NCBI GenBank assembly: GCA_910587715.1
Contig: CAJUMV010000018.1
Location: forward strand, 11,072 to 75,071
DNA from: an uncultured Lachnospiraceae bacterium
GTDB lineage: Bacteria; Bacillota; Clostridia; Lachnospirales; Lachnospiraceae
DNA: 64,000 nt
Reading direction: 5' to 3'
The notes below the pieces were generated by a model. The model saw only the letters and a program-made list of their open reading frames with translations, had not been told where the DNA came from and did no database searches. Position 1 is the first letter of the stretch; each line of letters opens with the position of its first letter. Made by a program: the position numbers and the translations under genes. Positions 17,296 through 26,788 of the stretch are shown piece after piece.

Positions 17296-18309
17296 ATGAG
17301 AGAAGAGTTTCGTTTAAAGTATATATCGAACAGGGTTTTTTTGATTGGGATTATCATATTTCTGTATTTTGCGGGAGAAGCTGTCCGCAATGTGCTGCTT
17401 GGCCTGCATGGTGAGGAGACGATGTTCCGGGCGGGAATCCATGTGCTGATTGCCCTGCTGTATTTTCTGGCTGTATGGTTTGGCGTGGTCCTGCCTTACA
17501 GGTGCTGCGAGCTTCTGGTACAGCAGTTTCTGGAAGGCTATCTGACGGAGAGCCGGGATTTTGCGCAGGTATTCCAAAGTCCATCCATGAAGCGGCAGAT
17601 GGATGAAATCGAGAAAATCCTGCGCTCCCCGAAAATGATTGATTTAAATAAAAGGCAGGCGCAGTATCTGGCTTTACAGAATCAGATCAATCCGCATTTC
17701 CTTTACAACACCTTGGAGAGCATCCGGGGAGAAGCCCTGATTGTGGGGCTTTCGGGCGTGGCGGATATGACGGAGGCGCTGGCGAAATTTTTCCGTTACA
17801 CTATCACAAATGTGGAAAATTTGGTGACGGTACAGGATGAACTGGATAACTGTGAGACTTATTTTTTAATCCAGAAATACCGGTTTGGCGAAAGACTTAA
17901 GCTTCATATCGATTATGATGCGGAGGACTGGGAGGATATCATGAGCTGCAAGATTCCCAAGCTGACGTTACAGCCGATTCTGGAGAACAGTATCATCCAC
18001 GGGACGGAGCTTAAAGTGGAGACGGGCAATCTGAGGATTCAGTTTGAGCGGACGCAGGATAGGCTTTTAGTCCGGATTTCCGATGACGGGGTCGGTATGG
18101 ACGAGGAAACGCTGGCGAAGCTGAACCGCAAGCTGGGACGTGACGGGAATGAGCTGATACATGGGGAGGAGCGAAAGGGCGGCATTGCCCTTGCGAATGT
18201 GAACAGCAGGATTCATTTGATTTTTGGGGAAGAGTATGGGCTGCATGTGTATTCGGTGCCGCAAAAGGGAACGGATGTGGAGATAACGATTCCGTTTCAG
18301 AGGGAGTGA
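17296..18309 (+). CDS. YesM-like sensor histidine kinase
   Basis: A 337-residue kinase of the His_kinase (LytS/YesM) family. Two N-terminal membrane segments (about 14-34 and 50-72) have only a short loop between them, so there is no large extracellular sensor. The phospho-acceptor is in ALQNQINPHFLYNTLE. The ATP-binding part has LQPILENSIIHG and DDGVGMD. It starts 12 bp after the regulator gene and ends 1 bp before the next, so the three are co-transcribed. With no obvious ligand domain, signal input may come from a partner such as the binding protein, as known for some YesM-type systems. Confidence 0.92.
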   Translation: MREEFRLKYISNRVFLIGIIIFLYFAGEAVRNVLLGLHGEETMFRAGIHVLIALLYFLAVWFGVVLPYRCCELLVQQFLEGYLTESRDFAQVFQSPSMKRQMDEIEKILRSPKMIDLNKRQAQYLALQNQINPHFLYNTLESIRGEALIVGLSGVADMTEALAKFFRYTITNVENLVTVQDELDNCETYFLIQKYRFGERLKLHIDYDAEDWEDIMSCKIPKLTLQPILENSIIHGTELKVETGNLRIQFERTQDRLLVRISDDGVGMDEETLAKLNRKLGRDGNELIHGEERKGGIALANVNSRIHLIFGEEYGLHVYSVPQKGTDVEITIPFQRE

Positions 18310-18310
18310 T

Positions 18311-19786
18311 ATGAGACAGGAAGTATTCCGCATGGAGCGAGTGACTTATCTGGATAAAGGGAGCAAGCAGCTGGAGGACTTCAATCTGCAGATTTACCGG
18401 GGTGAGATTATGGGGATGATTCCCATAAGCGCTCATGGGCTGCAGGCACTTTTGCAGCTGATGCAGACAAATATGCCGCTCTACGACGGGCATGTTTACT
18501 ACTGCGGGGAACGCGTCAACTCCTGGAAAAGCACGCGCAGATCCACAAACAGGATCGGCGTGATTGACGCCCACAGCAGGCTGGTGGAGCATATGACAGT
18601 TTCGGACAATATCTTTGTGCTCAGACAGGGCTTCCGCCAGAGTATCATAAAGAACAGACTGCTGCAGAGACAGTTGGCGCCATTTATGGAGGATATCGGC
18701 GTGCAGATTCCGGCGGACGCTTATGTGGACAGGCTGTCCGCCTTTGAGCGTGTGACGGTGGAGCTTTTGCGGGCGGTGGTGGCGGGCTACCGCCTGATAG
18801 TGCTGCACGAAATCAGTACGGTGATAAACGGGGACGAGCTTGCCAAACTTTATGAAATCATGCAGCACTATGCGGGACAGGGCTTTTCTTTTCTCTATAT
18901 CAGCCTGCACCTAGAGGAGATTATGGAGGTCTGCGACCGGGTTGCGCTTTTTTCTAACGGGCGCATTCAAAAAGTGGCGCAGCGGGCGGAGATGAAGAGC
19001 GAGATTGTGCAAAGCTACACGATTGAGTTTGATAAGATGGTACGTTACCATATGGGGCAGCGCAATGCCGGTAAACGCGAAGAAAAGGCGGTTTTGTCCC
19101 TCTCTCACATCTCGGGCGAAGTGCTTACGGATTTTACGATGGAAGTTTATGAGGGGGAGTGTCTGGTCGTTCAGAATCTGGATGAGCAGGTGCTCAGGGA
19201 TATTTTGTCCGTGCTCTGCGGCGACAGGAAACCGGGGGAAGGAGCGCTTTGTTTAGAGGGTAGAGTCATTCACCCGGCTTCCTGTAAGGAGCTTGCGCTG
19301 ATTTCAGCTGACCCTACGAAGACAATGGTGTTTCAGGGGATGAGCTATCTGGATAATCTCTGCATGGGATTGTCCCGCCGGGTGCCGGGCATCTGGAAAA
19401 ATGCGAGTATGAAGAACAGCGTCCGAAAAGAGTATGCGGAAAGTCTGGGGGAGGATGTTTTCGATATGCCGGTAGAGGCGTTGGGGGAAAAGCAGAAGTA
19501 TCAGCTTGTCTATACAAGGGTTCTGCTGCAGAAGCCAAAGGTGGTGGTGTGTGTGCAGCCTTTCCGGGGAGCCGACCTGACGCACCGCGTATTTATCTGG
19601 AAAATGATGGAAATGCTGCTGGATAAAGGGATGGCGGTGGTGATTCTGACGATTAATCTGGCGGATTCCATGTCTTTGGCTGACAGGCTGATTCGCGTGA
19701 GCAAGGAAGGGATTGTGCAGGAGGTGGAGAAAGAGGCGTTCGGCACGCTTTCCGTTGCCGCGCCGTGGATAGACCTGTATCGCTGA
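18311..19786 (+). CDS. RbsA-like protein lacking ATPase motifs (pseudo-ABC ATPase)
   Basis: A 491-residue protein with the length and two-domain layout of RbsA/MglA, but no catalytic motif survives. The domain 1 P-loop position reads MIPISAHGLQALL, the signature LSAFERV, Walker B LIVLHEIS (Asp to His) and the H-loop YISLHLEE. Domain 2 has VVQNLDEQVLRD for the P-loop, ALGEKQKY for the signature and VVVCVQPFRGAD for Walker B. Hydrophobic strands around these sites are kept and the frame is fully open, so it looks selected, not decaying. It is the third gene of the YesN/YesM operon, which points to a regulatory role, for example sensing transporter state. That role is inference. Confidence 0.85.
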   Translation: MRQEVFRMERVTYLDKGSKQLEDFNLQIYRGEIMGMIPISAHGLQALLQLMQTNMPLYDGHVYYCGERVNSWKSTRRSTNRIGVIDAHSRLVEHMTVSDNIFVLRQGFRQSIIKNRLLQRQLAPFMEDIGVQIPADAYVDRLSAFERVTVELLRAVVAGYRLIVLHEISTVINGDELAKLYEIMQHYAGQGFSFLYISLHLEEIMEVCDRVALFSNGRIQKVAQRAEMKSEIVQSYTIEFDKMVRYHMGQRNAGKREEKAVLSLSHISGEVLTDFTMEVYEGECLVVQNLDEQVLRDILSVLCGDRKPGEGALCLEGRVIHPASCKELALISADPTKTMVFQGMSYLDNLCMGLSRRVPGIWKNASMKNSVRKEYAESLGEDVFDMPVEALGEKQKYQLVYTRVLLQKPKVVVCVQPFRGADLTHRVFIWKMMEMLLDKGMAVVILTINLADSMSLADRLIRVSKEGIVQEVEKEAFGTLSVAAPWIDLYR

Positions 19787-19865
19787 GAAACGGCTTAACC
19801 GTTCGTAAAGTTGAAAAAAGAACCGTCCCCAGAGCTCTTACGTCTCCAAAAACAGTTCTTCCAAG

Positions 19866-19938
19866 TGCACCGCCAGGGGCTCGAACCCTGGACACCCTGA
19901 TTAAGAGTCAGGTGCTCTACCAACTGAGCTAGCGGTGC
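19866..19938 (-). tRNA. tRNA-Lys (anticodon CTT)
   Basis: On the minus strand the acceptor arms GCACCGC and GCGGTGC pair. The D-arm is GCTCAGTTGGTAGAGC, the anticodon arm CCTGA-CTCTTAA-TCAGG gives CTT, and the T-arm is CAGGG-TTCGAGC-CCCTG. It is 73 nt long including the discriminator A, with no encoded CCA. The rest of 19787-20176 shows no gene; it is AT-rich before tatD. Confidence 0.96.
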
Positions 19939-20176
19939 ATGTCCTCTTTTGTCTGAAACGGATTGAATGCCTGTACTCAATCAACGCAAGAGTTATTATA
20001 GTATAATGTTTTTCGTAATGCAAGTATTTTTTTAAAGAATTTTTAAGAATATTTCAATTTTTTTTAGTATTTGCATTTGGCGGGCTAAGATGATACATTA
20101 TTCACAGTTTATATAGGATGGAAAGAACACGGTTTATTAGTGCGGGGTAAGCGGCAATGGGAAAGGGGTAGGTGAT

Positions 20177-20941
20177 ATGATTTTTGAGAGTCATGCACAT
20201 TATGATGATGAAGATTTTGACGCAGACAGGGAAGAACTGCTTTCTTCACTGGCGGCACACGGCATCGGTACGGTGATTAATATAGGCGCCAGCCTCGCCG
20301 GAAGTGAGGCGAGCGTGAGGCTGGCGGAGCAGTATCCTTTTATATATGGGGCGGTGGGCGTGCATCCGAGCGAGGTAGAGGAGCTTTCGGAGGAAGGCAT
20401 GGAGCGGCTGCGCACGCTGTGCGGTCATGAAAAGGTCGTGGCAGTGGGTGAAACGGGGCTGGATTACCACTATCCCGAGCCTGCGGCGGCTTTGCAGAAG
20501 GAGTGGTTTGCCAGACAGCTTGTGCTGGCAAGGGAGGTAAAACTTCCCGTGATTATCCATTCCAGAGAGGCAGCGAAGGACACATTGGATATCATGCAGG
20601 CGCATCGGGCGGGGGAGATTGGCGGCGTGGTGCACTGCTTTTCCTATGCGAAGGAGATGGCGAGAGAATATCTGGACATGGATTTCTATTTCGGTATTGG
20701 CGGCGTTATCACATTTAAGAACGCGAAAAAGCTGAAAGAGGCCGTGCAGTATATCCCGTTGGAGAAGATTTTGCTGGAGACGGACAGCCCGTACCTTTCG
20801 CCGGAACCGCACCGGGGGGAGCGCAATTCGTCACAAAACCTCCCTTATGTGGCGGAGGCGATTGCGGAGCTTAAGGGGATTTCATGTGAGGAAGTGGTGG
20901 AAGTCACTGAGAAGAATGCGAAAAAGCTGTTCGGATTATGA
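20177..20941 (+). CDS. tatD: TatD family metal-dependent hydrolase
   Basis: A 254-residue TIM-barrel hydrolase. Metal-site landmarks are ESHAHYDD at the N-terminus, VAVGETGLDYHY, PVIIHSREA, VVHCFS and LLETDSPYLSPEPHRGERN. TatD enzymes are cytoplasmic nucleases acting on DNA 3' ends and processing small nucleic acids. The ATG at 20177 has GGGGTAGGTG before it. It is followed by rsmA after 87 bp, a conserved clostridial neighbour; rnmV (ribonuclease M5), often between the two, is absent here. Confidence 0.94.
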   Translation: MIFESHAHYDDEDFDADREELLSSLAAHGIGTVINIGASLAGSEASVRLAEQYPFIYGAVGVHPSEVEELSEEGMERLRTLCGHEKVVAVGETGLDYHYPEPAAALQKEWFARQLVLAREVKLPVIIHSREAAKDTLDIMQAHRAGEIGGVVHCFSYAKEMAREYLDMDFYFGIGGVITFKNAKKLKEAVQYIPLEKILLETDSPYLSPEPHRGERNSSQNLPYVAEAIAELKGISCEEVVEVTEKNAKKLFGL

Positions 20942-21028
20942 AGGCATTGAGGGAGACGCAAGGCGAGAAGCTGCCTTGAAGGAAAGGGCTGGCGGTGGTC
21001 GGAATACGGATATAGAGAGAGGCGGGTC

Positions 21029-21895
21029 ATGGCTGACTTAGGAAATTTTACAAATACATCGGAAATACTTAAGAAATATCAGTTCCGTATGCAGAAGAAA
21101 TACGGACAGAATTTTCTGATTGACGGCAATATTCTGGCAAAAATCGTGGAAGCGGCGCAGATTACGAAAGAAGACTGCGTGCTGGAGATAGGACCGGGAA
21201 TCGGCACGATGACGCAGTATCTTGCGGAGGCGGCGGGCAGGGTGACTGCCGTGGAGATCGACAGGGCGCTGATTCCAATACTGGGAGAGACCCTGTCCTC
21301 TTATGATAATGTTACGATTTTGTGTGAAGATATTTTGAAGGTGGACCTCGCCTCGCTGGCGGCGGAGAACGGCGGGCGTCCCCTAAAGGTGGTGGCGAAT
21401 CTCCCCTATTATATAACGACGCCGATTATTATGGCGCTTTTTGAGAGCCGGATGCCGCTTGCGAGCATTACGGTCATGGTGCAGAGTGAGGTGGCGGATC
21501 GGATGCAGACGGGTCCGGGCTCTAAGGACTATGGGGCGCTGTCGCTGGCGGTGCAGTATTATGCGAAGCCGGAGGTGGTGGCGAAGGTTCCCGCGTCCTG
21601 TTTTCTGCCGCGTCCCAATGTCGACAGTACCGTGGTGCGCCTTACCAGATACGAAAAGCCGCCGGTGGAGGTGGCTGACGAGGGCTTTCTGTTTGCCGTC
21701 ATCCGGGCGTCCTTTAACCAGCGGCGCAAAACCCTGGCAAACGGGCTTGCCAACGCGGGCGGGCTCGGTGTGAGCAGAGGGCAGGTGGAGGCGGTGCTTA
21801 ATGAGATGGGGCTTCCGGCAATGGTTCGCGGAGAAACGCTTACTTTGGAACGTTTTGCGGAACTGTCCGAGCGTCTCCTGCGGTTGAAAAAGTGA
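21029..21895 (+). CDS. rsmA: 16S rRNA (adenine-N6,N6)-dimethyltransferase RsmA/KsgA
   Basis: A 288-residue SAM-dependent methyltransferase that dimethylates two adjacent adenines near the 3' end of 16S rRNA. Motifs: KKYGQNFLID at the N-terminus, the SAM-binding loop LEIGPGIGTMT, the acidic VEIDRALIP, and the catalytic NLPYYITTPII. The C-terminal helical domain contains FNQRRKTLANGL. Length and start agree with the family. It lies directly downstream of tatD and is probably co-transcribed with it. Confidence 0.96.
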   Translation: MADLGNFTNTSEILKKYQFRMQKKYGQNFLIDGNILAKIVEAAQITKEDCVLEIGPGIGTMTQYLAEAAGRVTAVEIDRALIPILGETLSSYDNVTILCEDILKVDLASLAAENGGRPLKVVANLPYYITTPIIMALFESRMPLASITVMVQSEVADRMQTGPGSKDYGALSLAVQYYAKPEVVAKVPASCFLPRPNVDSTVVRLTRYEKPPVEVADEGFLFAVIRASFNQRRKTLANGLANAGGLGVSRGQVEAVLNEMGLPAMVRGETLTLERFAELSERLLRLKK

Positions 21896-21988
21896 AAGGC
21901 ATATTTTGAATAAATACAAGATGAGGTAATTTAAGGGATTGCTGATTCCATATATTGGGAGTGAAGGTACTTTTTTCGACGGATTTTG

Positions 21989-22017
21989 TTTACATTGATA
22001 AGGGACTATGGTAAACT
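21989..22017 (+). promoter_or_regulatory. Candidate promoter for the TPR/AAA-like gene
   Basis: TTTACA (21989-21994) and TAAACT (22012-22017) with a 17-bp spacer, about 70 bp upstream of the predicted start. Confidence 0.5.
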
Positions 22018-22084
22018 GAAACAGATAATAGGGTCATTTTGTAAATGGATAAAAGTGTAAAAGTACGTTGATGAGGTGAGTACC

Positions 22085-24703
22085 TTGGATAAGTTTGAGT
22101 ACAAAGCCAGCGCGGATGAAATTAAAGCGCTGATAGCAGAGGGAGAGTACGCGGAAGCGGTAAAGATTGCGGATAAGATCGACTGGCGCAGGGTCAGAGG
22201 TGTTATGATGCTGTGTACCATCAGCGATTTGTATAAGATTAACAGGCGGTATCAGGAGAGCAAAGATATCCTGCTGATGGCTTATGAAAAGCACCCTACG
22301 GGCAGACTGATCATCTATTCCCTGTGCGAGCTTTGTATCAAGATGGGAGAGTACGATCAGGCAAGCGAATACTATAAGGAATTTGTACAGATTGCGCCGA
22401 GAGACACGGGGCGGTATGTTTTGCAGTACCGGCTTTATGAAGCGCTGGACGTCAGCATAGAGGAGCGCATCGCGATTCTCGAGGAGTTTAAGAAGCGGGA
22501 GCCGAGAGAAAAATGGGTGTACGAGCTGGCGTATCTGTATCACCGCATCGGACTGACTACGAAGTGCGTGGAGGAATGCGATGAGATGTTTCTCTGGTTC
22601 GGTGAGGGCAGATATGTGATTAAGGCGCTGGAGCTAAAGGCGCTGCATCAGCCGCTCAGTCCGGAGCAGCAGGAGAAGTATGACGCTTACATAGAGGGGA
22701 GAAGCGCCGGGGAAGATGTGGACGAGGAGCCGGAGGAGGAGTATGAACCCGACGACGAAGTTCCGGGGGACACGCAGGTAGCGGAAAAGCCGGCTCACGG
22801 ACAGACTGATATCGGTGAGGAAGAAGAGGATGTGCTGTCTGCGCCTACCACAGAACTGCCGGAAGTGAAAACGGTGGATGTGGGACAGTATAATACCATC
22901 AATTTGCAGATGGCTCTGGCGGAGAGTATGAAAGAAGTGCTGGATGACGGGGAAGCGGTTCCTGCCGGTGCACAGGTTTCAGAGGATGTGTCTGGTACAT
23001 CGGAGGAAGAGGAGCCGGTTTCCGGTGATATCTTAGGAACAGAAGAGGATATCTCTGAGGAAGTCTATGCGGAGGAAGCCGGGGAAAGCCTGGATGAGAC
23101 GGGCGAGCCGGTTTCCGAGGATGACGAGGAAACAGGAGCGCCTGTAGCTGCGGACAAGGAGCCGATACCTTTTGAGAAGCCCAAGGAGCGGAAAGAGGAG
23201 CCGTCCATCACAGATACAATCATTGCGCCGCTTTTGGAAGAGACGGCGAAGCTGCCGAATATAAACGCTTTGAATGAGGAAGAACTGCACGCGGCAAGCG
23301 AAGAGATTGTGCGGGATGACACGGTAGTTTTTGACGCGCAGAAAATTATAGAGGAAATGACGAGGGAAGCGGAGCGCCTGCAGGCGAGAGCGCTTAGGGA
23401 GCAGGCGATGGCGGCTTCTAAGCCTACCGAGTATGATAAGTATTTGTCGCAGGAGTACGATGGTCAGATTAGTTTTGTACTGCCTGACGCGGAGAAGGTG
23501 GAAAAACAGATTACCGGGCAGCTCAGCATTGACGATATTATGGCTGAGTGGGAGCAGATGAAAAAGGATAATCAGGAGAAACGGATGGAGGATGTCCGCC
23601 AGCATATTATGGCGCAGACGGGCAGCCTGTTTGCGAGCTTTGACGAAGCGACCAAGAACGGTCTTTTAGAAGAGCTGGAAAAGGCTTTCATGGCAGCAAT
23701 CATGAAAGAGTCCGGCAAGAACCCTCATGTAAGGAAAGTGGTATTCCCGGAGGATACGCCGGATGAGGAAGCGCCGGTTAAGAAGGCTCCGGTGCGGGAG
23801 GAGCGCTTATCGGAGCCGGAAGCGGACGACACTACGGAAGCGGCGGATACCGTGGAGCTGGATGAAAAGAAATCTGCGGAGAAGCCCGCAAAAGAGGCCG
23901 TGCCGGCGCAGGAGCCGGAGGAGTCCGATGCCGGAGGAGAAGGCGCGAAAGACAGGGAGCTCAGTCCGGAGGAGCAGGAGCTTTTCGGAAAGTTTGTGCA
24001 TCAGCGTAAATCCAGGAGACAGCTGGTTCATGTGCTGGATAATATGAGTCTGGCGTCTTGCACGGGGAATATCATTATCACCGGCGAGGAAGAGACTACG
24101 ACAATAGCTCTGGCAAAAGCGCTGATTCGGGAAATGCAGTATAATGACAGCAACTTTTCCGGGAAAGTGGCGAAGATAGAAGGGCATATCCTGAATAAAA
24201 AGGATGTGGAAGCGACTTTTTCCAAGATGGATAACGGGGCGCTCATCATTGCAGAGGTGTCTAAGCTGAAAGCGGCTACTGTGGCGGCTATGACGAAGGT
24301 GCTGGAGAAGGAAAATATGGGTCTTCTGGCGCTGCTTGTGGGAACGAAAGCGGAAGTGAACGAGCTGTTTTCAAAAAACAGCGCGCTTACCAATACCTTT
24401 AATCTGAGAGTGGATATAGAGCCTCTCGATAATGAAGCGTTGGTTGCCTATGCGAAGCAGTATGCGGAGGATATGGAGTATTCTATTGATGAATTCGGTA
24501 TTTTGGCGCTGCATACGCGGATTGCGGACAGGCAGACGAGCGACCATGAGGTGACACTTTCGGAGGTGCGTGAGCTGGTGGATGAGGCGATTGCGTATGC
24601 CAATAAAAAAACACCGAAACATTTTATGGATATTTTGCTCGCAAAGAGGTATGATGAAGAGGACATGATTATACTGCGGGAGAAGGACTTCATGCATTAC
24701 TAA
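22085..24703 (+). CDS. TPR – acidic linker – degenerate AAA+ (CbbX/SpoVK-like) protein
   Basis: About 872 residues. Residues about 1-200 form TPR-like helical repeats. Residues about 210-560 are a highly acidic, Glu/Pro-rich, probably disordered region, followed by another charged helical stretch. The last 220 residues align by pattern with CbbX/SpoVK AAA+ ATPases (GALIIAEVSKLKAATVAAM, LLVGTKAEVNELFSKNSAL, then an AAA lid). Its P-loop reads TGEEETTTIALAKAL with no Lys, and Walker B has lost its first Asp, so ATP hydrolysis is unlikely. A TTG at 22085 is best placed for the site gatgaggtg; GTG at 22076 overlaps it. Probably a scaffold; the function is unknown. Confidence 0.75.
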   Translation: MDKFEYKASADEIKALIAEGEYAEAVKIADKIDWRRVRGVMMLCTISDLYKINRRYQESKDILLMAYEKHPTGRLIIYSLCELCIKMGEYDQASEYYKEFVQIAPRDTGRYVLQYRLYEALDVSIEERIAILEEFKKREPREKWVYELAYLYHRIGLTTKCVEECDEMFLWFGEGRYVIKALELKALHQPLSPEQQEKYDAYIEGRSAGEDVDEEPEEEYEPDDEVPGDTQVAEKPAHGQTDIGEEEEDVLSAPTTELPEVKTVDVGQYNTINLQMALAESMKEVLDDGEAVPAGAQVSEDVSGTSEEEEPVSGDILGTEEDISEEVYAEEAGESLDETGEPVSEDDEETGAPVAADKEPIPFEKPKERKEEPSITDTIIAPLLEETAKLPNINALNEEELHAASEEIVRDDTVVFDAQKIIEEMTREAERLQARALREQAMAASKPTEYDKYLSQEYDGQISFVLPDAEKVEKQITGQLSIDDIMAEWEQMKKDNQEKRMEDVRQHIMAQTGSLFASFDEATKNGLLEELEKAFMAAIMKESGKNPHVRKVVFPEDTPDEEAPVKKAPVREERLSEPEADDTTEAADTVELDEKKSAEKPAKEAVPAQEPEESDAGGEGAKDRELSPEEQELFGKFVHQRKSRRQLVHVLDNMSLASCTGNIIITGEEETTTIALAKALIREMQYNDSNFSGKVAKIEGHILNKKDVEATFSKMDNGALIIAEVSKLKAATVAAMTKVLEKENMGLLALLVGTKAEVNELFSKNSALTNTFNLRVDIEPLDNEALVAYAKQYAEDMEYSIDEFGILALHTRIADRQTSDHEVTLSEVRELVDEAIAYANKKTPKHFMDILLAKRYDEEDMIILREKDFMHY

Positions 24704-24744
24704 AATATATTCTCTCAGTGCAATAAAAAACAGGGGGTTAGGTT

Positions 24745-26724
24745 ATGGCAGTAAAGAAAACGGCTAAGTCGTCCGGAGCGCAGAAAAAGCAGACAAAGAC
24801 GACGCCAAAAAAGGTAGAGAAGCAGACGACAGAGGAGGTATTCATCTCCGAGGCTGACCAGTACGTGTTCGCGCAGGGGACACACTATGATATCTACAAA
24901 AAGCTGGGAGCGCATCCTTCCGTGGAAAACGGCGAGAAAGGCATGTTCTTCGCCGTGTGGGCGCCCAATGCCGCCAGCGTCCATGTGATAGGAACCTTTA
25001 ACGACTGGGATGAGGAAAAGCATGAGATGGAGAAGCTAGGTCCCGGCGGGATTTATAAGCTCTTTATTCCGGGCGTGGGCGAGAATGAGCTTTATAAGTA
25101 CCTGATTCGGACACCTGCGGGTGAAAAGCTCTATAAGGCGGACCCTTTTGCGAATTATGCGGAGATGCGTCCGGGCAACGCGTCCAAAACCTTTGATATC
25201 AGCAAGTTTAAATGGTCGGACAGCGCATGGATGGAGGCAAGAGACGGCAAGGATTATAATAAGGAGCCCATGGCAATCTATGAGTGTCACATTGGGTCAT
25301 GGATGAAACATCCCGACGGGACGACGGAAGGTTTTTATAATTACCGCGAGTTCGCGGACAGGATTGTGGATTATCTGAAGGAGATGCATTACACCCATAT
25401 CGAGCTTATGGGTATTGCGGAATATCCTTTTGACGGTTCCTGGGGGTATCAGGTGACAGGTTATTATGCGCCGACTTCCAGACATGGTAATCCGTCCGAT
25501 TTTATGTATCTGATCAACGCGCTGCACAAAAATAAGATAGGCGTGATTCTGGACTGGGTTCCCGCTCACTTTGCGACGGATGCGCACGGGCTTGGGCGTT
25601 TCGATGGACAGTGCATTTTCGAGCATCCCGACCCGAGGATTGGCGAGCATCCCGACTGGGGTACAAAGATTTTCAATTATGCGAAGAACGAAGTCAGGAA
25701 CTTCCTGATTGCCAATGTGCTCTACTGGATCAGAGAGTACCATATTGACGGTATCCGTATTGATGCGGTGGCGTCCATGCTTTATCTCGATTACAGCAAG
25801 CAGGCGGGTCAGTGGGTACCCAACAAATACGGCGGCAGGGAAAATCTGGACGCGATTGAGTTCTTCAAGCACTTAAATTCCGTGGTGCACGGCGCGTATC
25901 CCGGCTTCCTCACCATTGCGGAGGAATCTACGGCATGGCCGAAGGTAACCGGAAAAGTGGAGGAGGACGGTCTTGGTTTCAGCTTTAAGTGGAACATGGG
26001 CTGGATGCATGACTTCTGTGAATACATGAAGCTAGACCCGTACTTCCGCAAGAATAATCACTATGCCATGACCTTTGCCATGAGCTATAACAACAGCGAG
26101 AACTATATCCTGCCCCTCTCCCATGATGAGGTGGTGCACCTGAAATGCTCCATGGTCAATAAGATGCCCGGCTACCCCGTAGATAAGTACGCGAACCTGC
26201 GTGTGGGCTACAGCTATATGATTGGTCATGCGGGCAAAAAGCTCCTCTTTATGGGACAGGATTTCGGTCAGGAGAGAGAGTGGAGCGAGGAGAGAGAGTT
26301 AGACTGGAATCTGCTCGGCGAGGAGCAGAATAAGGGGATGCACGAGTACGTGAAAGAGCTGCTTGCCCTTTATAATAAGTACCCGGCGATGTATACGATC
26401 GACAACGATTGGGCGGGCTTTGAGTGGCTGAATGCCGACGATGCGGACCGCAGTACATACAGCTTCTACCGCAAGGATAAAACTGGCAAGAACAATATCA
26501 TGTTCGTGCTCAATATGACGCCTATGAAGTGGGAGAACTACAAGATCGGGGTGCCGAAAAAGAAGAAGTATAAGCTGCTCTTAAACAGCGACGAGAAGCG
26601 GTTCGGCGGAAACGGAAATGAGATTCCTGCGGAGATTGCGGCGGTGAAGGAACCCTGTAACTTTAAGGACTACAGTATTTCCTTTGATTTGCCGCCTTAT
26701 GCGGCTGCGATATTTATATTTTAG
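24745..26724 (+). CDS. glgB: 1,4-alpha-glucan branching enzyme GlgB
   Basis: A 659-residue GH13 enzyme that makes alpha-1,6 branches in glycogen. A Lys/Thr-rich, probably flexible extension covers about residues 1-30. The CBM48-like N-domain (YDIYKKLGAHP, VWAPNAASVHVIGTFNDW) and the barrel follow. Catalytic residues are D340 in GIRIDAVASMLY and E393 in TIAEEST, with the transition-state residues in LSHDEVVH. No other glycogen genes are in the window. A bidirectional terminator follows. Confidence 0.95.
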   Translation: MAVKKTAKSSGAQKKQTKTTPKKVEKQTTEEVFISEADQYVFAQGTHYDIYKKLGAHPSVENGEKGMFFAVWAPNAASVHVIGTFNDWDEEKHEMEKLGPGGIYKLFIPGVGENELYKYLIRTPAGEKLYKADPFANYAEMRPGNASKTFDISKFKWSDSAWMEARDGKDYNKEPMAIYECHIGSWMKHPDGTTEGFYNYREFADRIVDYLKEMHYTHIELMGIAEYPFDGSWGYQVTGYYAPTSRHGNPSDFMYLINALHKNKIGVILDWVPAHFATDAHGLGRFDGQCIFEHPDPRIGEHPDWGTKIFNYAKNEVRNFLIANVLYWIREYHIDGIRIDAVASMLYLDYSKQAGQWVPNKYGGRENLDAIEFFKHLNSVVHGAYPGFLTIAEESTAWPKVTGKVEEDGLGFSFKWNMGWMHDFCEYMKLDPYFRKNNHYAMTFAMSYNNSENYILPLSHDEVVHLKCSMVNKMPGYPVDKYANLRVGYSYMIGHAGKKLLFMGQDFGQEREWSEERELDWNLLGEEQNKGMHEYVKELLALYNKYPAMYTIDNDWAGFEWLNADDADRSTYSFYRKDKTGKNNIMFVLNMTPMKWENYKIGVPKKKKYKLLLNSDEKRFGGNGNEIPAEIAAVKEPCNFKDYSISFDLPPYAAAIFIF

Positions 26725-26742
26725 TTTTGAATAGATACGGAT

Positions 26743-26783
26743 AAAAAGACTGCATACGCAGATGGCTGGGTATGCAGTCTTTT
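26743..26783. terminator. Bidirectional terminator between glgB and the nuclease remnant
   Basis: AAAAGACTGCATAC and GTATGCAGTCTTTT are exact complements around a 12-base loop, with A runs on the left and T runs on the right. It can serve glgB on the plus strand and the remnant on the minus strand. Confidence 0.85.
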
Positions 26784-26788
26784 ATAAT

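Noticed and set aside
20942..21028. A remnant of ribonuclease M5 between tatD and rsmA
   Set aside because: The gap is only 87 bp and shows no Toprim-like coding trace.
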